The notes under the pieces: generated by a model
What the model was told of the DNA's origin: nothing
Seen by the model: the letters and a program-made list of their open reading frames with translations, nothing else
Database searches by the model: none
Position numbers and translations under genes: made by a program
Part shown: positions 30,572 through 39,814 of the stretch, in pieces
Position numbering within the stretch: position 1 is the stretch's first letter
How the letters are laid out: each line of letters opens with the position of its first letter
Source of the DNA: Ectopseudomonas toyotomiensis
Lineage (GTDB): Bacteria; Pseudomonadota; Gammaproteobacteria; Pseudomonadales; Pseudomonadaceae
Assembly: GCF_900115695.1 (NCBI RefSeq)
Contig: NZ_FOXK01000002.1
Coordinates: 62,001-126,000, forward strand
Reading direction: 5' to 3'
DNA: 64,000 bases

Positions 30572-30578
30572 TCGTTCC

Positions 30579-30601
30579 TGCCCGGCCGCAGGGGTCGGGC
30601 A
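30579..30601 (+). other. Intercistronic hairpin between spuE and spuF
   Basis: TGCCCGGCC-GCAGG-GGTCGGGCA, nine pairs with one G-U, no T-run. It should limit expression of the membrane components relative to the binding proteins. Confidence 0.6.
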
Positions 30602-30624
30602 CAATCTTCCGGGAGTTTTCCTAA

Positions 30625-31779
30625 ATGGCTGTTGCCTCCAGCGCCTACAAAAAAGCCCTCGAGGGGGATCAGACACCGAAAGAGGTGCTGGTCAAGATCG
30701 ATCGGGTGACCAAGAAGTTCGACGAGACGGTGGCCGTCGACGATGTCTCGCTGACCATCAACAAGGGCGAGATCTTCGCCCTGCTGGGTGGCTCCGGCTC
30801 CGGCAAGTCGACCCTGCTGCGCATGCTCGCCGGCTTCGAGCGTCCGACCGAAGGACGCATCATCCTCGATGGCGTCGACATCACCGACATGCCGCCCTAC
30901 CAGCGGCCGATCAACATGATGTTCCAGTCCTACGCGCTGTTCCCGCACATGACGGTGGCGCAGAACATCGCCTTCGGCCTGCAGCAGGACAAGCTGCCCA
31001 AGGCCGAGATCGAAGAGCGCGTGGCCGAGATGCTCAAGCTGGTACACATGACCCAGTACGCCAAGCGCAAGCCGCATCAGCTTTCCGGTGGTCAGCGTCA
31101 GCGCGTGGCCCTGGCCCGCTCCCTGGCCAAACGCCCCAAACTGCTGCTGCTCGACGAACCGATGGGCGCGCTGGACAAGAAGCTGCGTTCGCAGATGCAG
31201 CTGGAGCTGGTGGAGATCATTGAGCGTGTCGGCGTGACCTGTGTGATGGTGACCCACGACCAGGAAGAGGCCATGACCATGGCCCAGCGCATCGCCATCA
31301 TGCACCTGGGCTGGATCGCCCAGACCGGTAGCCCGATCGATATCTACGAGACGCCGACCAGCCGCCTGGTGTGTGAGTTCATCGGCAACGTCAACCTGTT
31401 CGACGGTCAGATCACCAGCGACGAGGCCGACCACGCGATCATCGACTGCCCGCATCTGGACAAGCCGATCTACATCGGCCACGGCGTCAGTACGCGCGCC
31501 GAGAACAAGTCCGTCAGCTACGCCCTGCGTCCGGAAAAACTGCTGATGGCCACCGCGCTGCCGGATGACCACGAGCATCCCGATTACAACTGGAGCCGTG
31601 GCCACGTGCACGACATCGCCTACCTCGGCGGTCACTCGGTGTACCACGTCAAGCTCACTTCCGGGCAGATCGTGCAGTGCTTCATCGCCAACGCCGAGCG
31701 CCGCGGCAAGCGCCCGACCTGGGACGATCCGGTGGTGGTGTACTGGGAAGACGACAGCGGCGTGGTACTGCAATCATGA
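30625..31779 (+). CDS. spuF: Polyamine ABC importer ATPase
   Basis: A 384-residue PotA-type ATPase. Walker A GGSGSGKST is at residues 55-63, the signature is LSGGQRQRVALARS and Walker B LLLLDEPMGALD, with the switch histidine in VTHDQEE. The C-terminal TOBE-like region begins after about residue 250. It powers uptake of putrescine/spermidine through SpuG and SpuH. Its stop overlaps the spuG ATG. Confidence 0.96.
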   Translation: MAVASSAYKKALEGDQTPKEVLVKIDRVTKKFDETVAVDDVSLTINKGEIFALLGGSGSGKSTLLRMLAGFERPTEGRIILDGVDITDMPPYQRPINMMFQSYALFPHMTVAQNIAFGLQQDKLPKAEIEERVAEMLKLVHMTQYAKRKPHQLSGGQRQRVALARSLAKRPKLLLLDEPMGALDKKLRSQMQLELVEIIERVGVTCVMVTHDQEEAMTMAQRIAIMHLGWIAQTGSPIDIYETPTSRLVCEFIGNVNLFDGQITSDEADHAIIDCPHLDKPIYIGHGVSTRAENKSVSYALRPEKLLMATALPDDHEHPDYNWSRGHVHDIAYLGGHSVYHVKLTSGQIVQCFIANAERRGKRPTWDDPVVVYWEDDSGVVLQS

Positions 31780-32684
31780 AACCGAGCAAACTGGCGCGCT
31801 ATCTGCCCACTGGGCGGCATGCCGTTATAGGCATACCCTTCCTCTGGCTGTTCATGTTCTTCCTGCTGCCCTTCATCATCGTGCTGAAGATCAGCTTCGC
31901 CGAAGCCGACGTGGCGATTCCGCCCTACACGGAAATCTACCAGTGGGCGGACAACAAGCTGACGCTGCTGTTGAATTTCGGCAACTACATCTTCCTTAGC
32001 GAAGATGCCCTGTACCTGTCGGCCTACCTGGGTTCGCTGCAGATCGCCTTCTTCAGCACCTTGCTCTGCCTGTTGATCGGCTACCCGATGGCCTATGCCA
32101 TCGCCCGGGCGCCGAAAGAGCACCAGACGGTACTGCTGCTGCTGATCATGATGCCGACCTGGACTGCGATCCTGATCCGCGTCTATGCCTGGATGGGCAT
32201 TCTCGGCAACAACGGCCTGCTCAACAGCCTGCTGATGGGCATTGGTCTGATCGATACGCCGCTGCAGATTCTCAACACCAACACCGCGGTCTATATCGGC
32301 GTCGTGTATTCGTACCTGCCGTTCATGATCCTGCCGCTCTACGCCAACCTGGTGAAGCACGACCTCAGCCTGCTGGAGGCCGCCTCCGATCTGGGTTCGA
32401 GTAATTTCAACAACTTCTGGAAGATCACCGTGCCGCTGTCGAAGAACGGCATCATCGCCGGCTCCATGCTGGTGTTCATTCCGGTGGTCGGCGAGTTCGT
32501 CATCCCCGAACTGCTTGGCGGCCCGGAGACCCTGATGATCGGCAAGGTGCTGTGGCAGGAGTTCTTCAACAACCGCGACTGGCCGGTAGCGTCCGCCCTG
32601 GCCGTGGTGATGCTGGCGATCCTGATCGTGCCCATCATTCTCTTTAACCGTAACCAGGCGAAAGAACTGGAGGGCCGCCCATGA
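31776..32684 (+). CDS. spuG: Polyamine ABC importer permease
   Basis: A 302-residue PotB-type permease with six predicted helices and the EAA loop LLEAASDLGSSNFNNFWKITVP near residue 200, the contact to the ATPase. ATGA overlap with spuF and with spuH on either side shows tight coupling. The start MKPSKLARYLPTG puts a basic N-terminus before the first helix. Confidence 0.95.
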   Translation: MKPSKLARYLPTGRHAVIGIPFLWLFMFFLLPFIIVLKISFAEADVAIPPYTEIYQWADNKLTLLLNFGNYIFLSEDALYLSAYLGSLQIAFFSTLLCLLIGYPMAYAIARAPKEHQTVLLLLIMMPTWTAILIRVYAWMGILGNNGLLNSLLMGIGLIDTPLQILNTNTAVYIGVVYSYLPFMILPLYANLVKHDLSLLEAASDLGSSNFNNFWKITVPLSKNGIIAGSMLVFIPVVGEFVIPELLGGPETLMIGKVLWQEFFNNRDWPVASALAVVMLAILIVPIILFNRNQAKELEGRP

Positions 32685-33568
32685 AGCGTTTCAGTTTCTC
32701 CAGCATCATGCTCTGGGCTGGCTTGATCTTCATCTACCTGCCCATGGTCATTCTGGTCATCTACTCGTTCAACGCCTCGCGGCTGGTAACGGTGTGGGGC
32801 GGCTGGTCGGTTAAGTGGTACGTCGGTTTGCTGGACAACACCCAACTGATGAACTCGGTGATGCGCTCGCTGGAGATCGCCTGCTACACCGCCATCGCGG
32901 CGGTGGCGCTGGGCACCCTCGCGGCCTTCGTGCTGACCCGCATCACCCACTTCAAGGGCCGCACCCTGTTCGGTGGCCTGGTCACCGCGCCGCTGGTGAT
33001 GCCGGAAGTGATCACCGGTCTGTCGCTGCTGCTGCTGTTCGTGCTGATGGCGCAGCTGATCGGCTGGCCGATGCAGCGTGGCATGACCACCATCTGGATC
33101 GCCCACACCACCTTCTGCTCGGCCTATGTGGCGGTGGTGGTGTCGTCGCGTCTGCGTGAGCTGGACATGTCCATCGAAGAGGCGGCCATGGACCTGGGGG
33201 CGCGGCCGTGGAAGGTGTTCTTCCTGATCACCGTGCCGATGATCGCGCCGTCGCTGGCAGCAGGGGCGATGATGTCCTTCGCCCTGTCGCTGGACGACCT
33301 GGTATTGGCCAGCTTCGTCTCTGGTCCGGGTTCGACTACCTTGCCAATGGAGATCTTCTCCGCCGTGCGCCTGGGGGTTAAGCCGGAGATCAACGCGGTG
33401 GCCAGCCTGATCCTGCTGGCGGTGTCGTTTGCCACCTTCCTGGCCTGGTTCTTCGCCCATCGCGCCGAGGAAAAACGCAAGAAGGCCATGCAGCAGGCCA
33501 TGGACGAGACCACCAATCCGTCCTGGCAGCAGGTCGTCGACAGCCGTCGCAGCACCAGCAGCAACTGA
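32681..33568 (+). CDS. spuH: Polyamine ABC importer permease
   Basis: A 295-residue PotC-type permease with six helices and the EAA loop IEEAAMDLGARPWKVFFLITVP near residue 165. It forms the membrane channel with SpuG. Last gene of the polyamine operon, followed by a strong terminator 18 bp after its stop. Confidence 0.95.
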   Translation: MKRFSFSSIMLWAGLIFIYLPMVILVIYSFNASRLVTVWGGWSVKWYVGLLDNTQLMNSVMRSLEIACYTAIAAVALGTLAAFVLTRITHFKGRTLFGGLVTAPLVMPEVITGLSLLLLFVLMAQLIGWPMQRGMTTIWIAHTTFCSAYVAVVVSSRLRELDMSIEEAAMDLGARPWKVFFLITVPMIAPSLAAGAMMSFALSLDDLVLASFVSGPGSTTLPMEIFSAVRLGVKPEINAVASLILLAVSFATFLAWFFAHRAEEKRKKAMQQAMDETTNPSWQQVVDSRRSTSSN

Positions 33569-33586
33569 GCTTCTGGCTGAAAGCAA

Positions 33587-33612
33587 AACGGGCCCCGCGG
33601 GGCCCGTTTTTC
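33587..33612 (+). terminator. Terminator of the spu operon
   Basis: AACGGGCCCC directly pairs with GCGGGGCCCGTT, followed by TTTTT. Strong rho-independent structure. Confidence 0.9.
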
Positions 33613-33615
33613 ATG

Positions 33616-33629
33616 CGGTAGGGTGCGCC
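33616..33629. repeat. Half-copy of the GTAGGGTGCGC repeat
   Basis: CGGTAGGGTGCGCC matches one arm of the repeat seen at 18869, 19989, 57193 and 59294; the second arm is eroded. It lies 10 bp from the 3' end of the CYTH-CHAD gene. Confidence 0.6.
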
Positions 33630-33638
33630 GTGCATGCG

Positions 33639-35003
33639 CTATTTCACCAACGCCTTCCAGGCCTTGAGGCTGTTCACGATCTGCGTCTGAGTCGCACGCA
33701 GTTGGCGCTGCTCATCGTCCAATTCCTGCTGCGCCAGACCATACAGCTTGTTCAGCTCGCCATACAGGCGGTCGACCTCGGGCACTTCCAGCACGCCTCG
33801 CGCCAGACGCAACCAGACCAGCAGACGCTCCAGGCGTGGCATCTGCTCGGCCAGGTCTTCCGGTTGCTGCTGGTAGCGGCGCAGCTGCAGGGCCGTGCCT
33901 TCTTCGTTCAGCAGGGTCGGCAGCCAGTTGCCCAGGGCTGCGTTACCCTGGCGGTTACCGCGATTGTTGCGCTCTGCCGTCCAGCTGCGTTGCAGCAGCC
34001 AGTGCGACAGCTTCAGCGACAGCAGGCCCCAGCGGCAGCCATCCAGTTCGGCGGCGAACAGCGCGGGAGCGTTGCGCCGCATGCTGTCGTCGTGCTGCCC
34101 AGCCGCCAGGCGCGGTCGCCAGTCATCGAGCAGCGCATCGAGTGCTTCACGCAATTCGCGCGAGCTGGCACGCGGCGCCGCCTGGCCGAGGCTGGCGAGC
34201 AGGGCGCGCAGGTCGATCAGTTGCTCCAGCCATTGCTGCAACAGACTCCAGTGACCGTTCCAGCGATACTGCTCGGCCAGGCGCTGGCTGGCGCCGAGCA
34301 GGTGCCAGGCTAGTGCGGCGAAAGCGTCGTCCAGGCTCATCTCACCCTGCAGCTCGGGTGCTGGCAGGCTGAGGTTATAGCTGCCAGCATCGAACAGACG
34401 ATAGCCCCGCTCGGCCTTGCTGATGTCGCAGGGCATCAGCGGCAGTTCGGCGGCCAGCTCACAGGCCAGCTCCAGCAGCGCGGCGGGTTCGCCCTGGCGC
34501 AGCTCCAGCTCCAGCTCGCAAATCTCTTCTTCGCCTTCACCGGCGATCACCTTGCCCAGGTCCAGCGCGGCTTCGATGACGACCTTGGCCTTGCCACGGC
34601 CCCAGGCAATCTCCGCTTTTTCACGGACGAAATCGGTGGTGAACAGCGGCTGCAGGGTTTTCTTGTCCAGTTCGGCCAGGCTGGCCGGCCAGCAACTGTC
34701 GTCGAGCTTTTTCAGGTCGAGCTTGGCCTTGCTCAGGTACCAGTCCCACTCGTTGCGTTCGGACAGGCCGGCGACGCTCTGGCCGCGGCTCTTCAGGGTC
34801 TGGATGAACTGCTCGCCGTCACGGCGCAGGCGCAGGGCGACCTTGGCCCCGGCCAACTCGCGATCGGGGGTGTCATAGTACTGGTTGAACAGTTCGCCGC
34901 GTTGCCAGCCGCTCTTGTTGCGCTTCTTCAGCAGCGGGTGTTCACGCAGTGCTGCCAGGGTGGCGCGGCTGGCGCGCAGTTTGATTTCGGTTTCTTTGAC
35001 CAT
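33639..35003 (-). CDS. CYTH-CHAD inorganic triphosphatase (YgiF-like)
   Basis: A 454-residue protein. The N-terminal CYTH domain (about 1-200) starts with MVKETEIKLRAS, containing the ExExK metal/phosphate motif, and has alternating charged strands such as VALRLRRDGEQFIQTLKSRG. The C-terminal CHAD domain (about 215-454) is helical and histidine/arginine-rich; CHAD domains bind polyphosphate. E. coli YgiF hydrolyses tripolyphosphate. It is divergent from a DUF47-Pit phosphate module with a Pho-box-like site between, pointing to phosphate-linked control. Confidence 0.9.
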   Translation of the reverse strand: MVKETEIKLRASRATLAALREHPLLKKRNKSGWQRGELFNQYYDTPDRELAGAKVALRLRRDGEQFIQTLKSRGQSVAGLSERNEWDWYLSKAKLDLKKLDDSCWPASLAELDKKTLQPLFTTDFVREKAEIAWGRGKAKVVIEAALDLGKVIAGEGEEEICELELELRQGEPAALLELACELAAELPLMPCDISKAERGYRLFDAGSYNLSLPAPELQGEMSLDDAFAALAWHLLGASQRLAEQYRWNGHWSLLQQWLEQLIDLRALLASLGQAAPRASSRELREALDALLDDWRPRLAAGQHDDSMRRNAPALFAAELDGCRWGLLSLKLSHWLLQRSWTAERNNRGNRQGNAALGNWLPTLLNEEGTALQLRRYQQQPEDLAEQMPRLERLLVWLRLARGVLEVPEVDRLYGELNKLYGLAQQELDDEQRQLRATQTQIVNSLKAWKALVK

Positions 35004-35033
35004 GGTGAGGAGCTAGATAGCCTTTTATGAAAA

Positions 35034-35053
35034 TGTGACAGACCGATGACACG
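35034..35053 (-). promoter_or_regulatory. Pho box in the triphosphatase/phosphate-transport divergent region
   Basis: The minus strand reads GTGTCATCGGTCTGTCACAT. It fits the PhoB direct repeat CTGTCAT-N4-CTGTCAC with one mismatch. The site is about 30-50 bp before the CYTH-CHAD start and oriented toward it. A -10 candidate (TATCTA, 35015-35020) lies 15 bases beyond. On the plus side a TATACT (35081-35086) precedes the DUF47 gene. Confidence 0.6.
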
Positions 35054-35115
35054 CGCTGGCGGATGACGAAGCCGGTCCCTATACTTGCGGCCTTCTCAAA
35101 ACGGGGGCTTACCCT

Positions 35116-35793
35116 ATGCCTATCAATCCCTTTGTCAGCCTGTTCGGTCGTTCACCCATCGGCCCCATGCAACAGCATATCGCCAAGGCCCACGAGTGCG
35201 CGGCGAACCTGGTGCCCTTCTTCGAGGCCATAATGGCCGAGGATTGGGCCAAGGTAGAACAGGTGCAACAGGAGATGTCCCGGCTGGAGCACGAGGCCGA
35301 CAAGCTGAAGAAAAGCGTGCGCCTGCACCTGCCCAAGAGCCTGTTCCTGCCGGTACCGCGTTCGGACCTGCTTGAGCTGCTCAGTGTACAGGACAAAGTC
35401 GCCAACCGTGCCAAGGACATCGCCGGGCTGATGCTTGGCCGCCAGATGGCCATTCCGCAGCCGCTGCAGCCGCTGATGCGTACCTACGTGCAGCGCAGCG
35501 TGGACGCCAGCGCCCAGGCGCTGAAAGCGATGAACGAATTGGACGAGCTGCTCGAGACCGGTTTCGCCGGCCGTGAAGCGGTGCTGGTGGAAACCCTGAT
35601 CGAGGAGCTCGGTTCGATCGAAAACGATACCGATCGCCTGCAAATCGAGGTGCGCCGCAACCTGTTCAAGCTGGAGAAGGACCTTCCCCCGGTCGATGTG
35701 ATGTTCCTCTATCAGATCATCGACTGGGTCGGCGATGTCGCCGACCGTGCCCAACGAGTGGGCAACCGACTGGAACAACTGCTGGCGCGCTAA
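35116..35793 (+). CDS. DUF47 (PhoU-like, TIGR00153) phosphate transport regulator
   Basis: A 225-residue helical protein with IGPMQQHIAKAHECAANLVPFFEAI and the PhoU-like metal-site segments EMSRLEHEADKLKKSV and IENDTDRLQIEVRRNLF. DUF47 proteins are usually encoded just before a Pit phosphate transporter and are thought to regulate it. The same arrangement is seen here, 39 bp upstream of pit. Confidence 0.9.
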   Translation: MPINPFVSLFGRSPIGPMQQHIAKAHECAANLVPFFEAIMAEDWAKVEQVQQEMSRLEHEADKLKKSVRLHLPKSLFLPVPRSDLLELLSVQDKVANRAKDIAGLMLGRQMAIPQPLQPLMRTYVQRSVDASAQALKAMNELDELLETGFAGREAVLVETLIEELGSIENDTDRLQIEVRRNLFKLEKDLPPVDVMFLYQIIDWVGDVADRAQRVGNRLEQLLAR

Positions 35794-35832
35794 GCGCCAG
35801 TGTCCTTTCTGGGATCTACGGAAAACTAATTT

Positions 35833-37104
35833 ATGTCTCTGATTGCGGACTACGGGCTGGTTCTGCTCGTTCTTGCCTGCCTTTTCGGTTTTTTCATGGC
35901 CTGGGGTGTTGGAGCCAACGATGTAGCCAATGCTATGGGTACATCCGTTGGCTCGCGTGCACTTACCATCAAGCAGGCGATCATCATCGCCATGGTCTTC
36001 GAGTTCGCCGGTGCCTATCTGGCTGGCGGCGAGGTGACCGAAACCATCAAGAACGGCATCGTCGATGCCAACATGATCAGCCCCAATCTGATGGTGCTGG
36101 GCATGATGTCGGCGTTGCTGGCAGCCGGTACCTGGCTGCTGGTGGCTTCGACACGTGGCTGGCCGGTATCGACCACACATACCATCGTCGGTGCCGTGAT
36201 CGGCTTCGCTGCAGTCGGCGTGTCGATGGATGCGGTGCACTGGGGCGGCGTCGGCCCTATCGTCGCCAGTTGGGTGGTTACGCCGCTGCTGGCCGGGATC
36301 ATCTCCTTCTGCCTGTTCGTCAGCGTGCAGAAACTGATCATCGACACCGATAATCCCTTCCTGAACGCCAAGCGCTACGTACCGCTGTACATGTTCATCA
36401 CCGGTTTTGTGATCTCGCTGATGACCATGACCAAGGGCCTCAAGCATGTTGGTCTGAACCTTTCCAGCACCGAAGGGTTCCTGCTTTCGGTCGCTATCGG
36501 TGTGCTGGTCATGCTCATCGGTATTGCCCTGCTCAGCCGCATCCATGTCGATGTCGAGGCTGACAAGGCCTTCCATTTCTCCAGCGTGGAGAAAGTGTTC
36601 GCCATCCTGATGATCTTCACCGCCTGCTCCATGGCATTTGCTCATGGCTCCAACGACGTGGCCAATGCGGTCGGTCCGCTGGCCGCCATCGTCGGCGTGA
36701 TCCAGAGTGGCGGTGAGCTGGCTGCCGGGGAAAAGTCTCTGGTACCGGGCTGGATTCTGCTGCTGGGTGCACTGGGTATCGTGGTCGGCCTGGCCACCTA
36801 CGGTTACAAGGTTATCGCCACCATCGGCAAGGAAATCACCGAGCTGACGCCAAGCCGTGGTTTTGCTGCGGAGCTGGCTGCCGCCACCACCGTAGTCAGC
36901 GCTTCAGGTCTGGGGCTGCCGGTTTCTACCACCCACACCCTGGTCGGCGCCATTCTCGGTGTTGGCCTGGCACGCGGCATCGGCGCACTGAACCTGGGCA
37001 TGATCGGCAAGATATTCCTGTCCTGGATCATTACCCTGCCGGCAGGTGCGATCCTGTCGATCATCTTCTTCTTCATCCTGCGCGCGCTGTTCGGCGGGGT
37101 TTGA
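35833..37104 (+). CDS. pit: Pit-family inorganic phosphate transporter
   Basis: A 423-residue membrane protein with about ten helices and the duplicated family motif: GANDVANAMGTSVGSRAL in the N-terminal half (residues about 28-45) and HGSNDVANAVGPLAAIVG in the C-terminal half. It is a low-affinity metal-phosphate:proton symporter. It is coupled to the preceding DUF47 gene and ends at a strong terminator that abuts argE. Shorter than E. coli PitA (499), as usual for this subgroup. Confidence 0.93.
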   Translation: MSLIADYGLVLLVLACLFGFFMAWGVGANDVANAMGTSVGSRALTIKQAIIIAMVFEFAGAYLAGGEVTETIKNGIVDANMISPNLMVLGMMSALLAAGTWLLVASTRGWPVSTTHTIVGAVIGFAAVGVSMDAVHWGGVGPIVASWVVTPLLAGIISFCLFVSVQKLIIDTDNPFLNAKRYVPLYMFITGFVISLMTMTKGLKHVGLNLSSTEGFLLSVAIGVLVMLIGIALLSRIHVDVEADKAFHFSSVEKVFAILMIFTACSMAFAHGSNDVANAVGPLAAIVGVIQSGGELAAGEKSLVPGWILLLGALGIVVGLATYGYKVIATIGKEITELTPSRGFAAELAAATTVVSASGLGLPVSTTHTLVGAILGVGLARGIGALNLGMIGKIFLSWIITLPAGAILSIIFFFILRALFGGV

Positions 37105-37132
37105 TTCCACTTCGGCGGTTTCACCGACAGGA

Positions 37133-37162
37133 CGATGCCCCTATGATGGGGCATCGTTTTTT
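37133..37162 (+). terminator. Terminator of pit with a -10-like hexamer in its loop
   Basis: CGATGCCCC-TATGAT-GGGGCATCG followed by TTTTTT. The loop TATGAT (37142-37147) is itself a near-consensus -10 hexamer. The argE ribosome site begins right after the T-run. Confidence 0.85.
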
Positions 37163-37173
37163 GGAGATCGCCG

Positions 37174-38340
37174 ATGCCCCTGCCGTCCTTTCAAGAGCAG
37201 TTCGCTGCGCTGATCGCTGCGCCATCGGTGAGCTGCACCCAGCCCAATTGGGACCAGAGCAACGCGCCCGTCATCGAGCTGCTCGCTGCCTGGCTGGGTG
37301 ATCTGGGTTTTGCCTGCGAAACCCAGCAGATCGCTCCGGGCAAATTCAACCTGCTCGCCAGCTATGGCTCCGGCCCTGGCGGTCTGGTGCTGGCCGGGCA
37401 TAGCGACACCGTGCCCTTCGATGCCGCGCTGTGGCAGACCGACCCACTCAAGCTGACCGAGGTCGGCGACCGCTGGGTGGGCCTCGGCAGTTGCGACATG
37501 AAAGGTTTTTTTGCCCTGGCCATCGAAGCCGTGCGGCCGCTGCTCGATCAGCCGTTCAAGCAACCGCTGCTGATCCTTGCCACCTGTGATGAAGAGAGCT
37601 CCATGGCCGGCGCTCGCGCCCTGGCCGAGGCCGGCCGGCCGCTTGGCCGTGCTGCGGTGATTGGCGAGCCGACCGGCCTCAAGCCCATCCGCCTGCACAA
37701 GGGTGTGATGATGGAGCGCATCGACATTCTCGGCCAGAGCGGCCATTCCTCCGACCCGGCGCTTGGCCGCAGTGCGCTGGAGGCCATGCAGGACGTGATG
37801 GGCGAGTTGCGCGGCCTGCGCGCGCAGTGGCAACGCGAGTTCAACAACCCGCAATTCGGCGTGCCGCAACCGACGCTGAATCTTGGCTGCATCCATGGCG
37901 GCGATAATCCCAACCGCATCTGCGGCCAGTGCGCGCTGGAGTTCGACCTGCGCCCGTTGCCGGGCATGGACCCGGAGCAACTGCGTGAGGCGATTCGCGG
38001 CAAGCTGCAGCCGTTGGCGCTCAAGCATCAGGTGCGCATCGACTACGGCCCGTTGTTCCCGGCCGTACCGCCCTTCGAGCAATCTGCCGATGCCGAGCTG
38101 GTGCGCCTGGCCGAGCGTCTGACCGGGCACAGCGCGCAAGCGGTGGCATTTGGCACCGAGGCGCCTTATCTTCAGCAACTTGGCTGCGAGACCCTGGTGC
38201 TCGGCCCCGGTGACATCGACTGCGCCCACCAGCCCGGGGAACACCTGGAGCTGGCGCGCATCGAACCCACTGTGGCGCTGCTGCGCCAGTTGATCCAACA
38301 CTATTGCCTGACGCGGAGTGAAGACGTGCAACGACGATGA
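37174..38340 (+). CDS. argE: Acetylornithine deacetylase
   Basis: A 388-residue M20-family zinc enzyme that releases ornithine from N-acetylornithine in arginine synthesis. Metal ligands: H in VLAGHSDTVPFD, D in GSCDMKGFFAL, and the EE of CDEESSMAG; a dimerisation lid lies in the middle. Pseudomonas makes ornithine mainly by the ArgJ cycle, so ArgE may be auxiliary. It lies 75 bp before argA, an arginine-synthesis pairing conserved in Pseudomonas. Confidence 0.94.
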   Translation: MPLPSFQEQFAALIAAPSVSCTQPNWDQSNAPVIELLAAWLGDLGFACETQQIAPGKFNLLASYGSGPGGLVLAGHSDTVPFDAALWQTDPLKLTEVGDRWVGLGSCDMKGFFALAIEAVRPLLDQPFKQPLLILATCDEESSMAGARALAEAGRPLGRAAVIGEPTGLKPIRLHKGVMMERIDILGQSGHSSDPALGRSALEAMQDVMGELRGLRAQWQREFNNPQFGVPQPTLNLGCIHGGDNPNRICGQCALEFDLRPLPGMDPEQLREAIRGKLQPLALKHQVRIDYGPLFPAVPPFEQSADAELVRLAERLTGHSAQAVAFGTEAPYLQQLGCETLVLGPGDIDCAHQPGEHLELARIEPTVALLRQLIQHYCLTRSEDVQRR

Positions 38341-38354
38341 GAGCCAGCCCCGAG

Positions 38355-38393
38355 CCCGCCCTATCGCTCATGGCGGGTTGTACCCGCCCTACG
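38355..38393. repeat. Short GC palindrome between argE and argA
   Basis: CCCGCC, GGCGGGT (38372-38378) and ACCCGCC (38382-38388) can form alternative stems. The GGCGGGTTGTACCCGCC core followed by CTACG resembles dispersed Pseudomonas intergenic repeats; it has no T-run. Confidence 0.4.
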
Positions 38394-38415
38394 TCTGGAC
38401 GCTACGGATCTCTAC

Positions 38416-39714
38416 ATGCACGACTACGTTACCTGGTTACGCCACGCTTCGCCCTACATCAACGCTCACCGCGACTGCACCTTCGTGGTCATGCTGCCGG
38501 GCGAGGGCGTTGCCCACCCGAACTTCGCCAATATCGTCCACGATCTGGTGCTGCTGCACAGCCTCGGCGTGCGCCTGGTGCTGGTACACGGCTCGCGTCC
38601 GCAGATCGAGGCGCGCCTAGCTGCTCGTGGCCTGATCCCGCACTACCATCGTGACCTGCGCATTACTGACGCACCGACCCTGGAATGCGTGATCGACGCT
38701 GTCGGCCAGTTGCGCATCGCCATCGAAGCGCGCCTGTCGATGGACATGGCCGCCTCGCCGATGCAGGGCTCGCGCCTGCGTCTGACCAGCGGCAACTTCG
38801 TCACCGCGCGGCCGATCGGCGTGCTCGACGGCATCGACTATCACCACACCGGCGAAGTGCGGCGTATCGATCGCAAGGGCATCAATCGCCAACTCGACGA
38901 GCGCAGCATCGTGCTGCTGTCGCCGCTGGGGTACTCGCCTACCGGGGAGATCTTCAATCTGGCCTGTGAGGACGTCGCTACCCGCGCGGCCATCGACCTG
39001 GGTGCGGACAAGCTATTGCTGTTCGGCGCCGAAGACGGTCTGCTCGACGAGCAGGGCAGGTTGGTGCGTGAGCTGCGCCCGCAGCAGGTGCCGGCGCATC
39101 TGGCGCGCCTGGGCAGCAATTATCAGGGCGAACTGCTCGATGCCGCAGCCGAGGCCTGCCGTGGCGGCGTCAAACGCAGCCACATCGTCAGCTACGCCAC
39201 CGATGGCGCGCTGCTCAGCGAGCTGTTCACCCGCACCGGCAACGGCACGCTGGTGGCGCAGGAGCAGTTCGAATCTCTGCGTGAGGCGACCATCGAGGAT
39301 GTCGGCGGTCTGATCGAGCTGATCAGCCCGCTGGAAGAGCAGGGCATTCTGGTGCGTCGCTCGCGCGAGGTGCTGGAGCGCGAGATCGAGCAGTTCAGCA
39401 TCGTCGAACGCGAGGGGCTGATCATCGCCTGCGCAGCGCTCTATCCCATCGCCGATTCCGACTGCGGTGAACTGGCCTGCCTGGCGGTCAACCCCGACTA
39501 CCGTCACGGCGGTCGTGGTGACGAGCTGCTGGAACGGATCGAGGCCAGGGCGCGGGCGCAGGGGATCAAGACCCTGTTCGTACTCACCACCCGCACCGCC
39601 CACTGGTTCCGCGAGCGCGGCTTCGAGCCAAGCAGCGTCGAGCGCATGCCCACCGCGCGGGCGTCGCTGTACAACTACCAGCGCAATTCGAAGGTATTCG
39701 AGAAGACGTTGTAA
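38416..39714 (+). CDS. argA: N-acetylglutamate synthase
   Basis: A 432-residue enzyme that acetylates glutamate, the first committed step of arginine synthesis. An amino-acid-kinase-like domain (about 1-280; LVLVHGSRPQIEARLAARG) binds the arginine feedback inhibitor. A C-terminal GNAT domain (about 290-432; LACLAVNPDYRHGGRGDELL with the acetyl-CoA loop) does catalysis. The length matches the classical Pseudomonas/E. coli form. Confidence 0.95.
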   Translation: MHDYVTWLRHASPYINAHRDCTFVVMLPGEGVAHPNFANIVHDLVLLHSLGVRLVLVHGSRPQIEARLAARGLIPHYHRDLRITDAPTLECVIDAVGQLRIAIEARLSMDMAASPMQGSRLRLTSGNFVTARPIGVLDGIDYHHTGEVRRIDRKGINRQLDERSIVLLSPLGYSPTGEIFNLACEDVATRAAIDLGADKLLLFGAEDGLLDEQGRLVRELRPQQVPAHLARLGSNYQGELLDAAAEACRGGVKRSHIVSYATDGALLSELFTRTGNGTLVAQEQFESLREATIEDVGGLIELISPLEEQGILVRRSREVLEREIEQFSIVEREGLIIACAALYPIADSDCGELACLAVNPDYRHGGRGDELLERIEARARAQGIKTLFVLTTRTAHWFRERGFEPSSVERMPTARASLYNYQRNSKVFEKTL

Positions 39715-39738
39715 GCGAGGGGTATGAATCGCAGCGAA

Positions 39739-39789
39739 CTGTAGGAGCGGATTTATCCGCGAGCTTCGCGGCTGAAGCCGCTCCTACAG
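39739..39789. repeat. REP element (inverted pair)
   Basis: CTGTAGGAGCGG (39739-39750) and CCGCTCCTACAG (39778-39789) form perfect 12-bp arms; the inside holds ATTTATCCGCGAGC and CGGCTGAAG, the classic Pseudomonas REP core. It lies between the convergent argA and RMF-like genes. Confidence 0.9.
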
Positions 39790-39814
39790 AATTGATTCCA
39801 ATCGCAACTGCTCC

